Source: Ruminococcaceae bacterium UBA7101 (lineage in GTDB: Bacteria; Bacillota; Clostridia; Oscillospirales; Acutalibacteraceae). Taken from it: a stretch of DNA of 25,287 nucleotides. The notes beneath the pieces are model-generated. The model was not told where the DNA came from and did not search any database. It worked only from the letters and a program-made list of their open reading frames with translations. The stretch lies in assembly GCA_002493325.1 (NCBI GenBank), contig DKYL01000078.1:1-25287 (forward strand), written 5' to 3'. Within the stretch, counting starts at the first letter, position 1. Each line of letters begins with the position of its first letter. The translations under genes were made by a program, and so were the position numbers. Below are positions 1 through 7,690 of this stretch, piece by piece.

Positions 1-1
1 A

Positions 2-1531
2 TTATTCCCACTCCACGGTGCCGGGGGGTTTGGAGGTTATGTCATAGACAACGCGGTTGACGTGGTCAACCTCATTTGTAATACGGTTTGAAACCGTTGC
101 CAAAATATCATATGGTATTCTTGCCCAATCGGCTGTCATAAAGTCATCTGTTGTTACTGCACGAATTGCCACAAGATTGTCGTATGTTCTGTGGTCACCC
201 ATAACACCAACGGTATTGACACCGGGCAGGACACAGAAAAACTGTGCAAGATTTTTTTCGTAGCCATTCTTCGCCATTTCGTCACGGAGCACCCAATCGG
301 CATCCTGGAGCACCTTGATTTTTTCAGCAGTGATTTCGCCGATTATACGGACACCTAAACCGGGTCCGGGGAACGGCTGACGCCATACAAGCTCTTTTGG
401 TATACCGAGCTTTTCGCCAACCCTTCTTACCTCATCCTTGAACAAATCGGCAAGCGGCTCAACAATACCAAGGAACTCAACATCATCCGGAGTTTTTACT
501 CTGTTATGATGGGTTTTGATAACATCAGCATCACCCTTGCCGGATTCGATACAATCGGGATAGATTGTACCCTGAGCAAAATATCCAAGCTCATCCTGCT
601 TTCTGATTTCATTCCAGAAGACATTGAAAAATTCCGTACCGATTATTTTTCTTTTTTCCTCAGGGTCGGTAACGCCCTTTAATTCAGCAAGAAAATGCTC
701 ACCGCAGTTAACTCTTACAAAGTTCATATCAAAAAGCGTTGTAAAGGTTTTTTCTACAAAATCGCCCTCATCCTTACGCATAAGACCCTGGTCAACAAAA
801 ACACAGGTAAGCTGCTTGCCCACTGCACGGGACAGAAGACCTGCTGCAACAGAGCTGTCAACACCACCTGATAAACCGAGTATTACCTTTTTATCACCAA
901 TCTGCTCTTTGAGTTTTTCGACAGTATTCTCTATAAAATTATCCATCACCCAGTCGCCTGAACAATCACAAATCTCATAAAGGAAATTATAAAGCATCTG
1001 TGAGCCGAACTGAGAATGTGTAACCTCAGGATGAAACTGAACGGCATAAATATTCTTTTCTGTATTCTGCATTGCAGCACAGGGGCAATCATTCGTTGTG
1101 CCTACAATTTCAAAACCCTTTGGAGGAACGGCAATATAATCTGTATGGCTCATCCACACGGCAGATTTTTCATCCACATTCTTAAAAAGCTTGGAGCTTG
1201 TATCAGCAGTAAATTCAATTTTGCCGTATTCACTTACAGGTGCAGTTTTAACCTCACCTTCGCCCATCCATGCAACAAGCTGACACCCGTAGCAGATTCC
1301 GAGCACAGGAATACCCAGATTTAATATTTCTTTATCATAATGAGGTGAGCTCATATCATAAACAGAATTGGGTCCGCCTGTAAAAATAATGCCCTTATAG
1401 CCGTTATTTTTAATAACATCAATCGGTGTAGTATACGGCAGAATTTCTGCATAAACGCTGTGGTCACGGACACGGCGTGCAATAAGCTGATTATACTGAC
1501 CGCCAAAGTCAAGAACAAGAATTTTATCCAT
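2..1531 (-). CDS. guaA: GMP synthase (glutamine-hydrolysing)
   Basis: Makes GMP from XMP, ATP and glutamine in the last step of guanine nucleotide synthesis; cytoplasmic. The 509-residue product has the usual two parts. The N-terminal class I glutamine amidotransferase has the nucleophile Cys80 in GICYGCQ and His167/Glu169 in QFHPEV. The ATP pyrophosphatase has its P-loop LGLSGGVDSS near 218-227, followed by the GMP synthase dimerisation domain, which ends in the typical SKPPGTVEWE. Length is normal for the family. I start at the ATG at 1531 (MDKILVLDFGG) because AGGAGA lies 7 nt upstream; the 15 codons before it lack family similarity and overlap the promoter. It is transcribed alone from a predicted promoter at 1562-1590. 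The stop codon sits at the window edge, so any downstream terminator is not visible. Confidence 0.98.
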   Translation of the reverse strand: MDKILVLDFGGQYNQLIARRVRDHSVYAEILPYTTPIDVIKNNGYKGIIFTGGPNSVYDMSSPHYDKEILNLGIPVLGICYGCQLVAWMGEGEVKTAPVSEYGKIEFTADTSSKLFKNVDEKSAVWMSHTDYIAVPPKGFEIVGTTNDCPCAAMQNTEKNIYAVQFHPEVTHSQFGSQMLYNFLYEICDCSGDWVMDNFIENTVEKLKEQIGDKKVILGLSGGVDSSVAAGLLSRAVGKQLTCVFVDQGLMRKDEGDFVEKTFTTLFDMNFVRVNCGEHFLAELKGVTDPEEKRKIIGTEFFNVFWNEIRKQDELGYFAQGTIYPDCIESGKGDADVIKTHHNRVKTPDDVEFLGIVEPLADLFKDEVRRVGEKLGIPKELVWRQPFPGPGLGVRIIGEITAEKIKVLQDADWVLRDEMAKNGYEKNLAQFFCVLPGVNTVGVMGDHRTYDNLVAIRAVTTDDFMTADWARIPYDILATVSNRITNEVDHVNRVVYDITSKPPGTVEWE

Positions 1532-1561
1532 CAAATTTCTCCTAAAAAACAATTTGTACGT

Positions 1562-1590
1562 ATTATATATTATCAATATCGGAAATGCAA
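1562..1590 (-). promoter_or_regulatory. Predicted guaA promoter
   Basis: On the minus strand a -35 box TTGCAT (1585-1590) is followed by a 17-nt spacer and a perfect -10 box TATAAT (1562-1567). Transcription would start near 1555, giving a leader of about 24 nt. That is too short for a purine riboswitch. Confidence 0.6.
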
Positions 1591-1633
1591 GAAAATATAA
1601 ATGCTTTTTTTAATAAAGATAACTACATACAAA

Positions 1634-2239
1634 CTAAAATTTAGAACAGATATAATTTGCAATAAGCTCAACAGTTTCATCAACACCGAGCTTTGCAACA
1701 TTGATTGATAAATCATAGGTTGTTGCATCGCCCCATCTGTCATCGCTGTAAAAATTGTGGAACTTTGCACGCTTCTTATCCATTGCTTTGATTTCCTTTG
1801 CGGCATTTTTAGGAACAATTCCGTAATCGTTAATGACTCTGTTCAGCCTGTATTCATCATCTGCATGAAGAAAAACGGAAACCATATCTTTTCTGTCCCT
1901 CAATATGTATTCAGCACATCTTCCGACAATGATACAGCTGCCCTCGGATGCAACCTTTTTAATTGTATCGAATTGATACTGAATAATCTGATCCTCAAGA
2001 CTGATACCGTTATTGCTCATGGGAACAAGACCATCAGCGGAAACATTGAATAAAAAGCTTCTGGTCGGCTTTTCATCATAAAAATGGAAGAGGTTTTCGT
2101 CAAATCCGCTTTCCTTTGAGGCTCTTTTCATTATCTCCTTATCATAATAAGGAACACCGAGCTTCTCCGCCAGCTTTGTTCCGATTTCATGTGCACCGCA
2201 GCCAAACTGTCTTCCGATCGTAATTACAAAATTTTTCAT
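1634..2239 (-). CDS. Cytidylate kinase-like family protein
   Basis: A 201-residue P-loop protein of the cytidylate-kinase-like family (PF13189 type), a group found in many Clostridia and distinct from the essential Cmk. The nucleotide-binding loop is a variant, GRQFGCGAHEIG at residues 9-20, followed by the family's GVPYYDKE strand. A mid-protein IIVGRCAEYIL segment and an arginine-rich lid region (DKKRAKFHNFY) also fit. It presumably transfers phosphate to a nucleotide or related small molecule, but the true substrate of this family is not established. The start ATG has AGGGGG about 8 nt upstream. It lies 102 bases upstream of guaA, which has its own promoter, and it shares a -35 hexamer with the divergent GH95 gene. 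Confidence 0.85.
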   Translation of the reverse strand: MKNFVITIGRQFGCGAHEIGTKLAEKLGVPYYDKEIMKRASKESGFDENLFHFYDEKPTRSFLFNVSADGLVPMSNNGISLEDQIIQYQFDTIKKVASEGSCIIVGRCAEYILRDRKDMVSVFLHADDEYRLNRVINDYGIVPKNAAKEIKAMDKKRAKFHNFYSDDRWGDATTYDLSINVAKLGVDETVELIANYICSKF

Positions 2240-2263
2240 AAAAATACCCCCTGTCTATATTTT

Positions 2264-2292
2264 ATAATAGCACAAATTAAAATAACTTGCAA
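2264..2292 (-). promoter_or_regulatory. Predicted promoter of the cytidylate-kinase-like gene
   Basis: Minus strand: TTGCAA (2287-2292), 17-nt spacer, TATTAT (2264-2269) preceded by TGC, which makes an extended -10. The start would be near 2257. Because TTGCAA is its own reverse complement, this box is also the best -35 for the divergent gene on the plus strand. Confidence 0.55.
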
Positions 2293-2315
2293 TTTATAAA
2301 AACATTTAGTACAAT
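2287..2315 (+). promoter_or_regulatory. Predicted GH95 promoter, shares its -35 box with the divergent promoter
   Basis: Plus strand: TTGCAA (2287-2292), 17-nt spacer, TACAAT (2310-2315). Counting from the -10 box puts the transcript start at about 2322, which is the A of the GH95 start codon. The mRNA would therefore have little or no leader. Confidence 0.5.
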
Positions 2316-2321
2316 CAAAAT

Positions 2322-4415
2322 ATGGAAAATAAATTATATTATACAAAAAAAGCAAAGTATTTTGAAGAGGCACTACCTATCGGTAACGGCAGAATAGGCG
2401 GACTTGTATTCGGCAATCTGAAAAAGGAGAGGATTGCATTAAACGAGGACAGCCTTTGGTCAGGTTATCCGAAGGATTTAAACAAAAAAGATGCAGGCAA
2501 GCACCTTGATGCTGTAAGAGATGCGGTTTTCAGCAAAAATTACAGCAAGGCAAAGGATATTCTGAATAAGGATATGCACGGTCATTGGAGCGAGGCATAC
2601 CTCCCCTTTGGTGATTTGATAATTGAATATAAAAATGCACCGAAAAAGAACTATGAACGCACACTTGATTTGGAAACAGGTGTTGCAAAGGTTAAAACAA
2701 GCGGCTTTTGTCAGACTGTTTTTGTTTCACATCCGGCACAGTTAATGGTTGTGAATATACATAGTGACAAAGGTATCAGCTTTAAGGTAAGCTTAACCAG
2801 CCAGCTTCATCATAGGGTTGAAACCGTTGAGGACAGTCTTGTAATCAAGGGCAAAGCACCTGAGGTATGTATGCCGCCGTATTATAATCAGGGTAAAACG
2901 GTTGTCTGGGGCGACAAGGGTATGGACTTTTGCGGTATTGTCAAGGTACAGGGCAATGCTGTTTTCAATGGTAACTGCATTGAGGTAACAAATCAGAAGG
3001 ATACTACCCTGTTCATTTCACTTGCCACAAGCTTTATTGACTTCAAATCCATGCCCACAGGCGATGCATATAAAAATGCACTACATTATTTTGAAAACAG
3101 CAAGTCTTATAACCTGCTGCTTGATGAACACTGCAGTGATTTTTCTTCCTTATTCAACAGGGTCAGCATTACACTGGAAGGCAGCCGTGACGATTTAACC
3201 ACGGATAAAAGAATAAAAAGAATGAAGAGGCACGATGATGACAACGGTCTGATTGCTTTGCTGTTCCAGTACGGAAGATATTTAACAATATCCGCATCAC
3301 GAAAGGGTACAAAGGCAATGACCCTGCAGGGCATATGGAACACACATCTCAGAGCCCCCTGGTCATCAAGCTACACAACCAATATCAATACCGAAATGAA
3401 CTACTGGTGTACAGACATTGCCAATCTGAGCGAATGCTTTGACCCGTTGACGGAATTAGCTGAAAAGCTTATTTACAACGGTACTGTAACCGCAAAGGAT
3501 TATTACAACTGCGGCGGTGCCTGCTCACACCACAACAGTGATATCTGGGGTGCATCATACCCTGCAGGCTATCCTGACGGTGATGGTGATGCAGGAACAT
3601 ACGCACCGTGGTGTATGAGCCTGCCGTGGATACTCAATCAGCTTTATGAGCATTATCTGTATACAAATGATGAGGCATATAAAGAAAAACTAATCCCTAT
3701 GTTTAAAAACTGTCTTGCATTTTACAATGACTATTTGGTTGAACATAACGGCGAGCTTGTAACCTGCCCTTCTATCAGCCCTGAAAACAGTTATAAGCAT
3801 AACGGTGAACGCTATGCCATCACCTATATGTCATCAATGGACAGAGAAATTCTTTTTGATTTCTTTGCCAACTGCAGAGAGCTTGGATTTGAAGCACCTG
3901 AAATTCAGCAGGTTAAGCCGGCAAGCGACGGCAGAATACCTGAATGGATTGAGGAATTTGAGGAAACAGAGGTTGAGCACAGGCACGTGAGCCATCTGTA
4001 CTGCATTTATCCGTCACGCTTTATCCAGAATGACAAGCTGAACAAGGCGGCTGAAAAATCACTGGAAGTACGCGGATTCGGCGGCACAGGCTGGTCACTG
4101 GGCTGGAAGGTCTGCCTGTGGGCAAGACTCGGGAACGGCAAAAATGCATTAAGACTGATTAAACAGCAGCTTACATATATCAAACCGTCACCCTTCAAAA
4201 TTACATTTGTACGTGGCGGCGGCTCATATCCGAATTTGTTTGACGCACATCCCCCATTCCAGATTGACGGTAATTTCGGCGTTTGTGCAGGTATTGCAGA
4301 AATGTTTAAAAACCGAGCATTGCCTGATAGCTGGAGCGGTGAGATAAAAGGTATTAAGGACTACGGCGGAAAAGAGATTGCCTACAAATTCAAAAACGGT
4401 AAAGAAATAAATTAA
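2322..4415 (+). CDS. GH95 family glycosidase (alpha-L-fucosidase or alpha-L-galactosidase)
   Basis: A 697-residue glycoside hydrolase of family GH95, whose members remove alpha-1,2-linked L-fucose (or L-galactose) by inversion. The start region EALPIGNGRIGG and the catalytic barrel fit the family. NINTEMNYW at 354-362 holds the two conserved asparagines, PEW at 540-542 holds the likely general-acid Glu541, HRHVSHLY is at 553-560, and QIDGNFG at 647-653 holds Asp649, which activates the asparagines. Residue roles are transferred from memory of the Bifidobacterium AfcA enzyme. There is no signal peptide, so it probably works inside the cell on imported fucosylated oligosaccharides. The C-terminal part looks about ten residues short just after IAEM (661) and ends early compared with typical members. 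No Shine-Dalgarno sequence is visible before the ATG. It is a single-gene unit ending at a hairpin. Confidence 0.93.
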   Translation: MENKLYYTKKAKYFEEALPIGNGRIGGLVFGNLKKERIALNEDSLWSGYPKDLNKKDAGKHLDAVRDAVFSKNYSKAKDILNKDMHGHWSEAYLPFGDLIIEYKNAPKKNYERTLDLETGVAKVKTSGFCQTVFVSHPAQLMVVNIHSDKGISFKVSLTSQLHHRVETVEDSLVIKGKAPEVCMPPYYNQGKTVVWGDKGMDFCGIVKVQGNAVFNGNCIEVTNQKDTTLFISLATSFIDFKSMPTGDAYKNALHYFENSKSYNLLLDEHCSDFSSLFNRVSITLEGSRDDLTTDKRIKRMKRHDDDNGLIALLFQYGRYLTISASRKGTKAMTLQGIWNTHLRAPWSSSYTTNINTEMNYWCTDIANLSECFDPLTELAEKLIYNGTVTAKDYYNCGGACSHHNSDIWGASYPAGYPDGDGDAGTYAPWCMSLPWILNQLYEHYLYTNDEAYKEKLIPMFKNCLAFYNDYLVEHNGELVTCPSISPENSYKHNGERYAITYMSSMDREILFDFFANCRELGFEAPEIQQVKPASDGRIPEWIEEFEETEVEHRHVSHLYCIYPSRFIQNDKLNKAAEKSLEVRGFGGTGWSLGWKVCLWARLGNGKNALRLIKQQLTYIKPSPFKITFVRGGGSYPNLFDAHPPFQIDGNFGVCAGIAEMFKNRALPDSWSGEIKGIKDYGGKEIAYKFKNGKEIN

Positions 4416-4429
4416 ATAGTCTAAAGTCA

Positions 4430-4467
4430 AATATCCCCCTGAAGAGCTTGGCTTTCAGGGGGATATT
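4430..4467. terminator. Shared bidirectional terminator (GH95 / GH25)
   Basis: A perfect 14-bp inverted repeat (4430-4443 and 4454-4467) with a 10-nt loop lies between the converging GH95 and GH25 genes. The stem is C/G-rich in its centre (CCCCCTGAA / TTCAGGGGG) with A/T ends. The T-tracts are poor on both sides, so termination efficiency is uncertain. Confidence 0.75.
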
Positions 4468-4468
4468 A

Positions 4469-5239
4469 TTATTCATACCAATAATTCAGGTCAACATATT
4501 TACTGCTTACACCGTCAACACTGCCTGTTTCACTGTACTGCCAGACAATATAATCCACATCAAATGTTACCTTGTCATTATAATCGGCAACCCAGGAAAC
4601 TGCTGATTTTTTCAGCTTCTTCATATTGATTTTATTATGCAGTACGCTTGACGATGCATAAACACCAGCCGTATAGCCCTTCTTCTCGAGCTTTTCAATA
4701 AAAGCATTTATAACATCGGTATTTGTATCCATATCATTATTGCTTTCAACCAGTCTGCCGACAGCATTGCCGTCACTGTCAATGGGATATTCAAAATCAA
4801 TAATCACAGGCAAATCTATATTATGCTTTTTTATAATATCATACACAAAATCAGCCTCATCCTCTGCTTCCTCGGCTGTTACAGCCTGCGTATAAAAATA
4901 AACGCCAACAGGGATTTTTGCCTTGTTTGCACCTTTCAGATTATCGTCAGCATATTTATCCTTATAAATTTCACCGTTTCCATAACCGCGATAGCCTACA
5001 CGGATAAAAGCAAAGTCCTGTGTTTCTTTAACCTTGTTCCAATCAATTTCACCGTTATGCTCGGAAACATCAATACCATTTGACACCGACTGATTGAACT
5101 GATACAGTCCATCGGGTCTGCTCCCTCTTGACGCTGTAACAGCAATAACCGAAACAATCACGGCAACTATGATAACAGCAATCACTGCAATTGACGGAAT
5201 GTTCAGTTTTGACTTATCCTTAACACTAATTTTTTTCAT
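4469..5239 (-). CDS. Membrane-anchored GH25 lysozyme
   Basis: A muramidase of family GH25 that cuts peptidoglycan between MurNAc and GlcNAc. I place the start at the second ATG (5239; 256 residues) because GAGG lies 7 nt before it and only 1 nt before the ATG at 5245. After a short basic tail comes one hydrophobic helix (about residues 14-36), so the enzyme is tethered outside the membrane. Counted from the ATG at 5245, the GH25 signatures are GIDVSEHNGEIDW (Asp59), FAFIRVGYRG, IPVGVYFYTQA, the catalytic DFE (Asp150/Glu152), and the terminal VWQYSETG...VDLN. No cell-wall-binding repeats are present. A likely extended -10 (TGATACTAT) covers 5262-5270 on the minus strand. The role is cell-wall remodelling rather than lysis by a phage; no phage genes lie nearby. 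Confidence 0.93.
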   Translation of the reverse strand: MKKISVKDKSKLNIPSIAVIAVIIVAVIVSVIAVTASRGSRPDGLYQFNQSVSNGIDVSEHNGEIDWNKVKETQDFAFIRVGYRGYGNGEIYKDKYADDNLKGANKAKIPVGVYFYTQAVTAEEAEDEADFVYDIIKKHNIDLPVIIDFEYPIDSDGNAVGRLVESNNDMDTNTDVINAFIEKLEKKGYTAGVYASSSVLHNKINMKKLKKSAVSWVADYNDKVTFDVDYIVWQYSETGSVDGVSSKYVDLNYWYE

Positions 5240-5374
5240 TACCATACCTCACAGATAAAATATAGTATCATAAATAAAAGCAAAAATCCACAATTAATCT
5301 CCAATGTTTACAAAATGGGTAAAAATTTGCAGTGTCCGAAGCAAACACAACACAGCTTAAGATTTTGTTGACAG

Positions 5375-5402
5375 TTGACATATGAAAATAATGTTTTATA
5401 AT
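5375..5402 (+). promoter_or_regulatory. Consensus promoter of the DAHP synthase gene
   Basis: A perfect TTGACA (5375-5380), 16-nt spacer and perfect TATAAT (5397-5402). The start would be near 5409, leaving a 24-nt leader with AGAGG before the ATG. A second TTGACA lies 7 nt further upstream (5368-5373) but is spaced too far from the -10. The leader is too short for an attenuator or T-box. Confidence 0.75.
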
Positions 5403-5432
5403 AATATAAACAACTATAAGAGGTGAAAATGT

Positions 5433-6473
5433 ATGGATAATATGACAAATACACAGTTTAAAAGAAAGCTCCCTGTTCCGCAGGAAATCAAAAAGGAAAT
5501 GCCTCTTTCAGCCGAGGCAGAGAAAATCAAAACCAAAAGAGATGAAGAAATAGCTAAGGTTTTCACAGGCGAAAGCGATAAGTTTCTGCTCATCATCGGA
5601 CCTTGCTCAGCAGACAGAGCCGACTCTGTTCTTGACTATATTCGCAGACTTGCCGAGGTTCAGAAGCAGGTTGAGGATAAAATCATAATTATACCGAGAA
5701 TTTACACAGGAAAGCCAAGAACCACAGGTGCAGGCTACAAGGGTATGCTGCATCAGCCTGACCCTGACAAGAGCCCCGATATGCTTGAGGGTATCAAGGC
5801 AATCCGTTCACTGCACAAAACCGCAATTGAAGAAACAGGCTTAACCTGTGCCGACGAAATGCTTTATCCTGAAAATTACAGATATCTTTCCGACCTGCTC
5901 AGCTACATTGCCATCGGTGCAAGATCTGTTGAAAATCAGGAGCACAGGCTTGTATCATCAGGAATCGACATTCCTATCGGAATGAAAAATCCCACAAGCG
6001 GTGATTTGTCCATTATGCTCAATGCCATTAAGGCAGCACAGGGCGACCACGTATTTCTTTACAGAGGCTGGGAGGTTGAGTCAAAAGGCAATCCCCTTGC
6101 ACATGCAATTTTAAGAGGCAGTGTCAGCAAGCACGGCAACAATCACGCAAACTACCACTATGAGGATTTAAGACAGCTTTATGATATGTACTGCTGCGGC
6201 GGTTTCCAAAACCCTGCTGTTATTGTTGATACAAACCATTCAAATTCAGGCAAAAAGTACCTTGAGCAGGTGAGAATTGCCAACGAAGTTTTACATTCCA
6301 TGCGTCACAGTGATGATGTAAAATCAATGGTTAAGGGTTTTATGGTTGAATCCTATATTGAAGACGGCTGCCAGAAGGTTGAAGACGGCGTTTACGGTAA
6401 ATCAATCACCGATCCGTGCCTTGGCTGGGACAAAACAAAGGAAATGATTTTTACCATTGCAGAGCAGTTATAA
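5433..6473 (+). CDS. 3-deoxy-7-phosphoheptulonate synthase (class I DAHP synthase, AroF/AroG type)
   Basis: Joins phosphoenolpyruvate and erythrose 4-phosphate in the first step of the shikimate pathway to aromatic amino acids. The 346-residue cytoplasmic enzyme has the class I motifs: GPCSA at 56-60 with the metal ligand Cys58, KPRTT near 94-98, GARSVENQEHR, NPTSGD, the NHANYHYED loop and DTNHSNSGK. Length matches the E. coli AroF/G/H type, and no extra chorismate mutase or ACT domain is fused. Feedback control, if any, would reside in the barrel and its N-terminal tail. The gene has a consensus promoter, and no terminator is visible after it. The tryptophan-type ABC importer begins 115 bases downstream with its own predicted promoter, so the two may be partly co-transcribed. 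I cannot tell which aromatic amino acid inhibits it. Confidence 0.96.
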   Translation: MDNMTNTQFKRKLPVPQEIKKEMPLSAEAEKIKTKRDEEIAKVFTGESDKFLLIIGPCSADRADSVLDYIRRLAEVQKQVEDKIIIIPRIYTGKPRTTGAGYKGMLHQPDPDKSPDMLEGIKAIRSLHKTAIEETGLTCADEMLYPENYRYLSDLLSYIAIGARSVENQEHRLVSSGIDIPIGMKNPTSGDLSIMLNAIKAAQGDHVFLYRGWEVESKGNPLAHAILRGSVSKHGNNHANYHYEDLRQLYDMYCCGGFQNPAVIVDTNHSNSGKKYLEQVRIANEVLHSMRHSDDVKSMVKGFMVESYIEDGCQKVEDGVYGKSITDPCLGWDKTKEMIFTIAEQL

Positions 6474-6514
6474 AAGAATTTAATGATAATGTTCATAAAA
6501 ATTTATACTTGCTA

Positions 6515-6543
6515 TTGACTTTAGCACTTTTAGGTGTTAAAAT
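6515..6543 (+). promoter_or_regulatory. Predicted promoter of the ABC importer operon
   Basis: TTGACT (6515-6520), 17-nt spacer, and TAAAAT (6538-6543) preceded by TGT, an extended -10. The start would be near 6550, giving a leader of about 39 nt with no room for a T-box. Confidence 0.55.
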
Positions 6544-6588
6544 GAGATTGTTATAATAACTGAAAATATTGACGAAAGGGTATTTATT

Positions 6589-7593
6589 ATGAACAAAATG
6601 GTAAAAAAAATAGCTGCAGTTGCTCTTGCAGGCGTTCTTACCGCAACCGCATTTGCAGGCTGTTCAAAATCAGAACCTGAAAAGGACAATCCGTCACAGG
6701 CAAAAACAAGCTATAAAATCGGCATCTGCCAGTTAGTTCAGCACGATGCACTCGATGCTGCAACAAAGGGCTTTATGGATAAGCTCAACGAGCTGGGTGC
6801 AGCCAACGGCATTACCTTTGATTTTGACTCACAGAATGCTTCAGGCGAGGCTACAAACTGTTCAACCATTGTTTCAAACTTTGTTTCAAATCAGGTTGAC
6901 CTTATTATGGCAAATGCAACAGATGCAATGGCAGCCGCTTCTCAGGCTACCGAAACTATTCCGATTGTTGCAACATCAATCACAGACTATGCTACCGGTC
7001 TTGAAATTACGGACTGGAAGGGAAAAACAGGCTTTAACGTAACCGGTTCATCAGACCTTGCTCCTCTTAAGGATCAGGCTGCTATGATCAAAGAGCTTTG
7101 CCCTGATGCAAAATCTGTTGCAATTCTTTACTGCTCAGCAGAAAAGAATTCAAAATATCAGTCAGATGTTATTCAGCAGGAGCTTACAAGTCTTGGAATG
7201 ACAGGCAAGGAATACACATTTGTTGACACAAATGACGTAACAGCAGTTACTCAGCAGATTGTAAATGACAAGTGTGATGCAGTATTTATTCCTACTGACA
7301 ATACAGCCGCTTCAAACAAGGAAGCTATCAACAATGTATTAGAGCCTGCTAAAATTCCTGTAATCGCAGGTGAAGAGGGTCTTTGCAAGGGCTGCGGTAT
7401 TGCTACTCTTTCAATCAGCTACTACTCAATCGGTCAAGCTGCAGGTCAGATGGCTTACGATATTCTTGTAAACGGTCAGAACCCGGGCGATATGGAAATT
7501 CAGTATGCTACAGAGCTTAAAAAGAAATATATGCCTGAAAGAGCAAAGGCTTTAGGTATCACAATTCCTGAGGGCTACGAGGCTATTGCTTAA
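6589..7593 (+). CDS. ABC transporter substrate-binding lipoprotein (TrpX-like family)
   Basis: The extracellular binding protein of an importer. The 334-residue product has a lipoprotein signal: basic MNKMVKK, a hydrophobic stretch, then FAGC with Cys25 as the lipid site. The mature part follows the ABC_sub_bind (PF04392) pattern: an opening YKIGICQLVQHDALDAATKGF, two periplasmic-binding-type lobes, and the ALGITIPE ending usual for this family. Members studied in streptococci (TrpX) bind tryptophan, and others are predicted for tyrosine. The neighbouring DAHP synthase supports an aromatic amino acid ligand here, but that is inference. AAAGGG lies 8 nt before the ATG. A weak hairpin between it and the permease gene would favour excess production of the binding protein. 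Confidence 0.9.
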   Translation: MNKMVKKIAAVALAGVLTATAFAGCSKSEPEKDNPSQAKTSYKIGICQLVQHDALDAATKGFMDKLNELGAANGITFDFDSQNASGEATNCSTIVSNFVSNQVDLIMANATDAMAAASQATETIPIVATSITDYATGLEITDWKGKTGFNVTGSSDLAPLKDQAAMIKELCPDAKSVAILYCSAEKNSKYQSDVIQQELTSLGMTGKEYTFVDTNDVTAVTQQIVNDKCDAVFIPTDNTAASNKEAINNVLEPAKIPVIAGEEGLCKGCGIATLSISYYSIGQAAGQMAYDILVNGQNPGDMEIQYATELKKKYMPERAKALGITIPEGYEAIA

Positions 7594-7636
7594 TATTACG
7601 GCATATAAAACACAAAAATATAAATAAAACTTTATT

Positions 7637-7669
7637 AAAAAAGCGGTAGAATTATTTTATCGCTTTTTT
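7637..7669 (+). terminator. Weak intraoperon terminator or attenuator
   Basis: A hairpin with arms at 7637-7645 and 7661-7669 (AAAAAAGCG / CGCTTTTTT), extended inward by A-T and G-U pairs, followed by a T-run inside the right arm. It lies in the 97-base gap between the binding-protein and permease genes. Few G-C pairs suggest partial read-through. Confidence 0.55.
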
Positions 7670-7690
7670 AGTTAGTTTAAGGAGTCAGAA

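Noticed and set aside
1532..1576. 15-codon N-terminal extension of GuaA
   Set aside because: It overlaps the predicted -10 box, and the ATG at 1531 has the ribosome site and family start.
4300..4430. Frameshift explaining the short GH95 C-terminus
   Set aside because: The reading frame keeps family-like residues after the gap, and neither other frame restores the missing segment.
4469..5239. Prophage endolysin origin for the GH25 gene
   Set aside because: It has a membrane anchor, no holin or other phage gene nearby, and ordinary neighbours.
6474..6588. T-box or tryptophan attenuator before the importer operon
   Set aside because: The predicted leader is about 39 nt, with no specifier loop, antiterminator or terminator.
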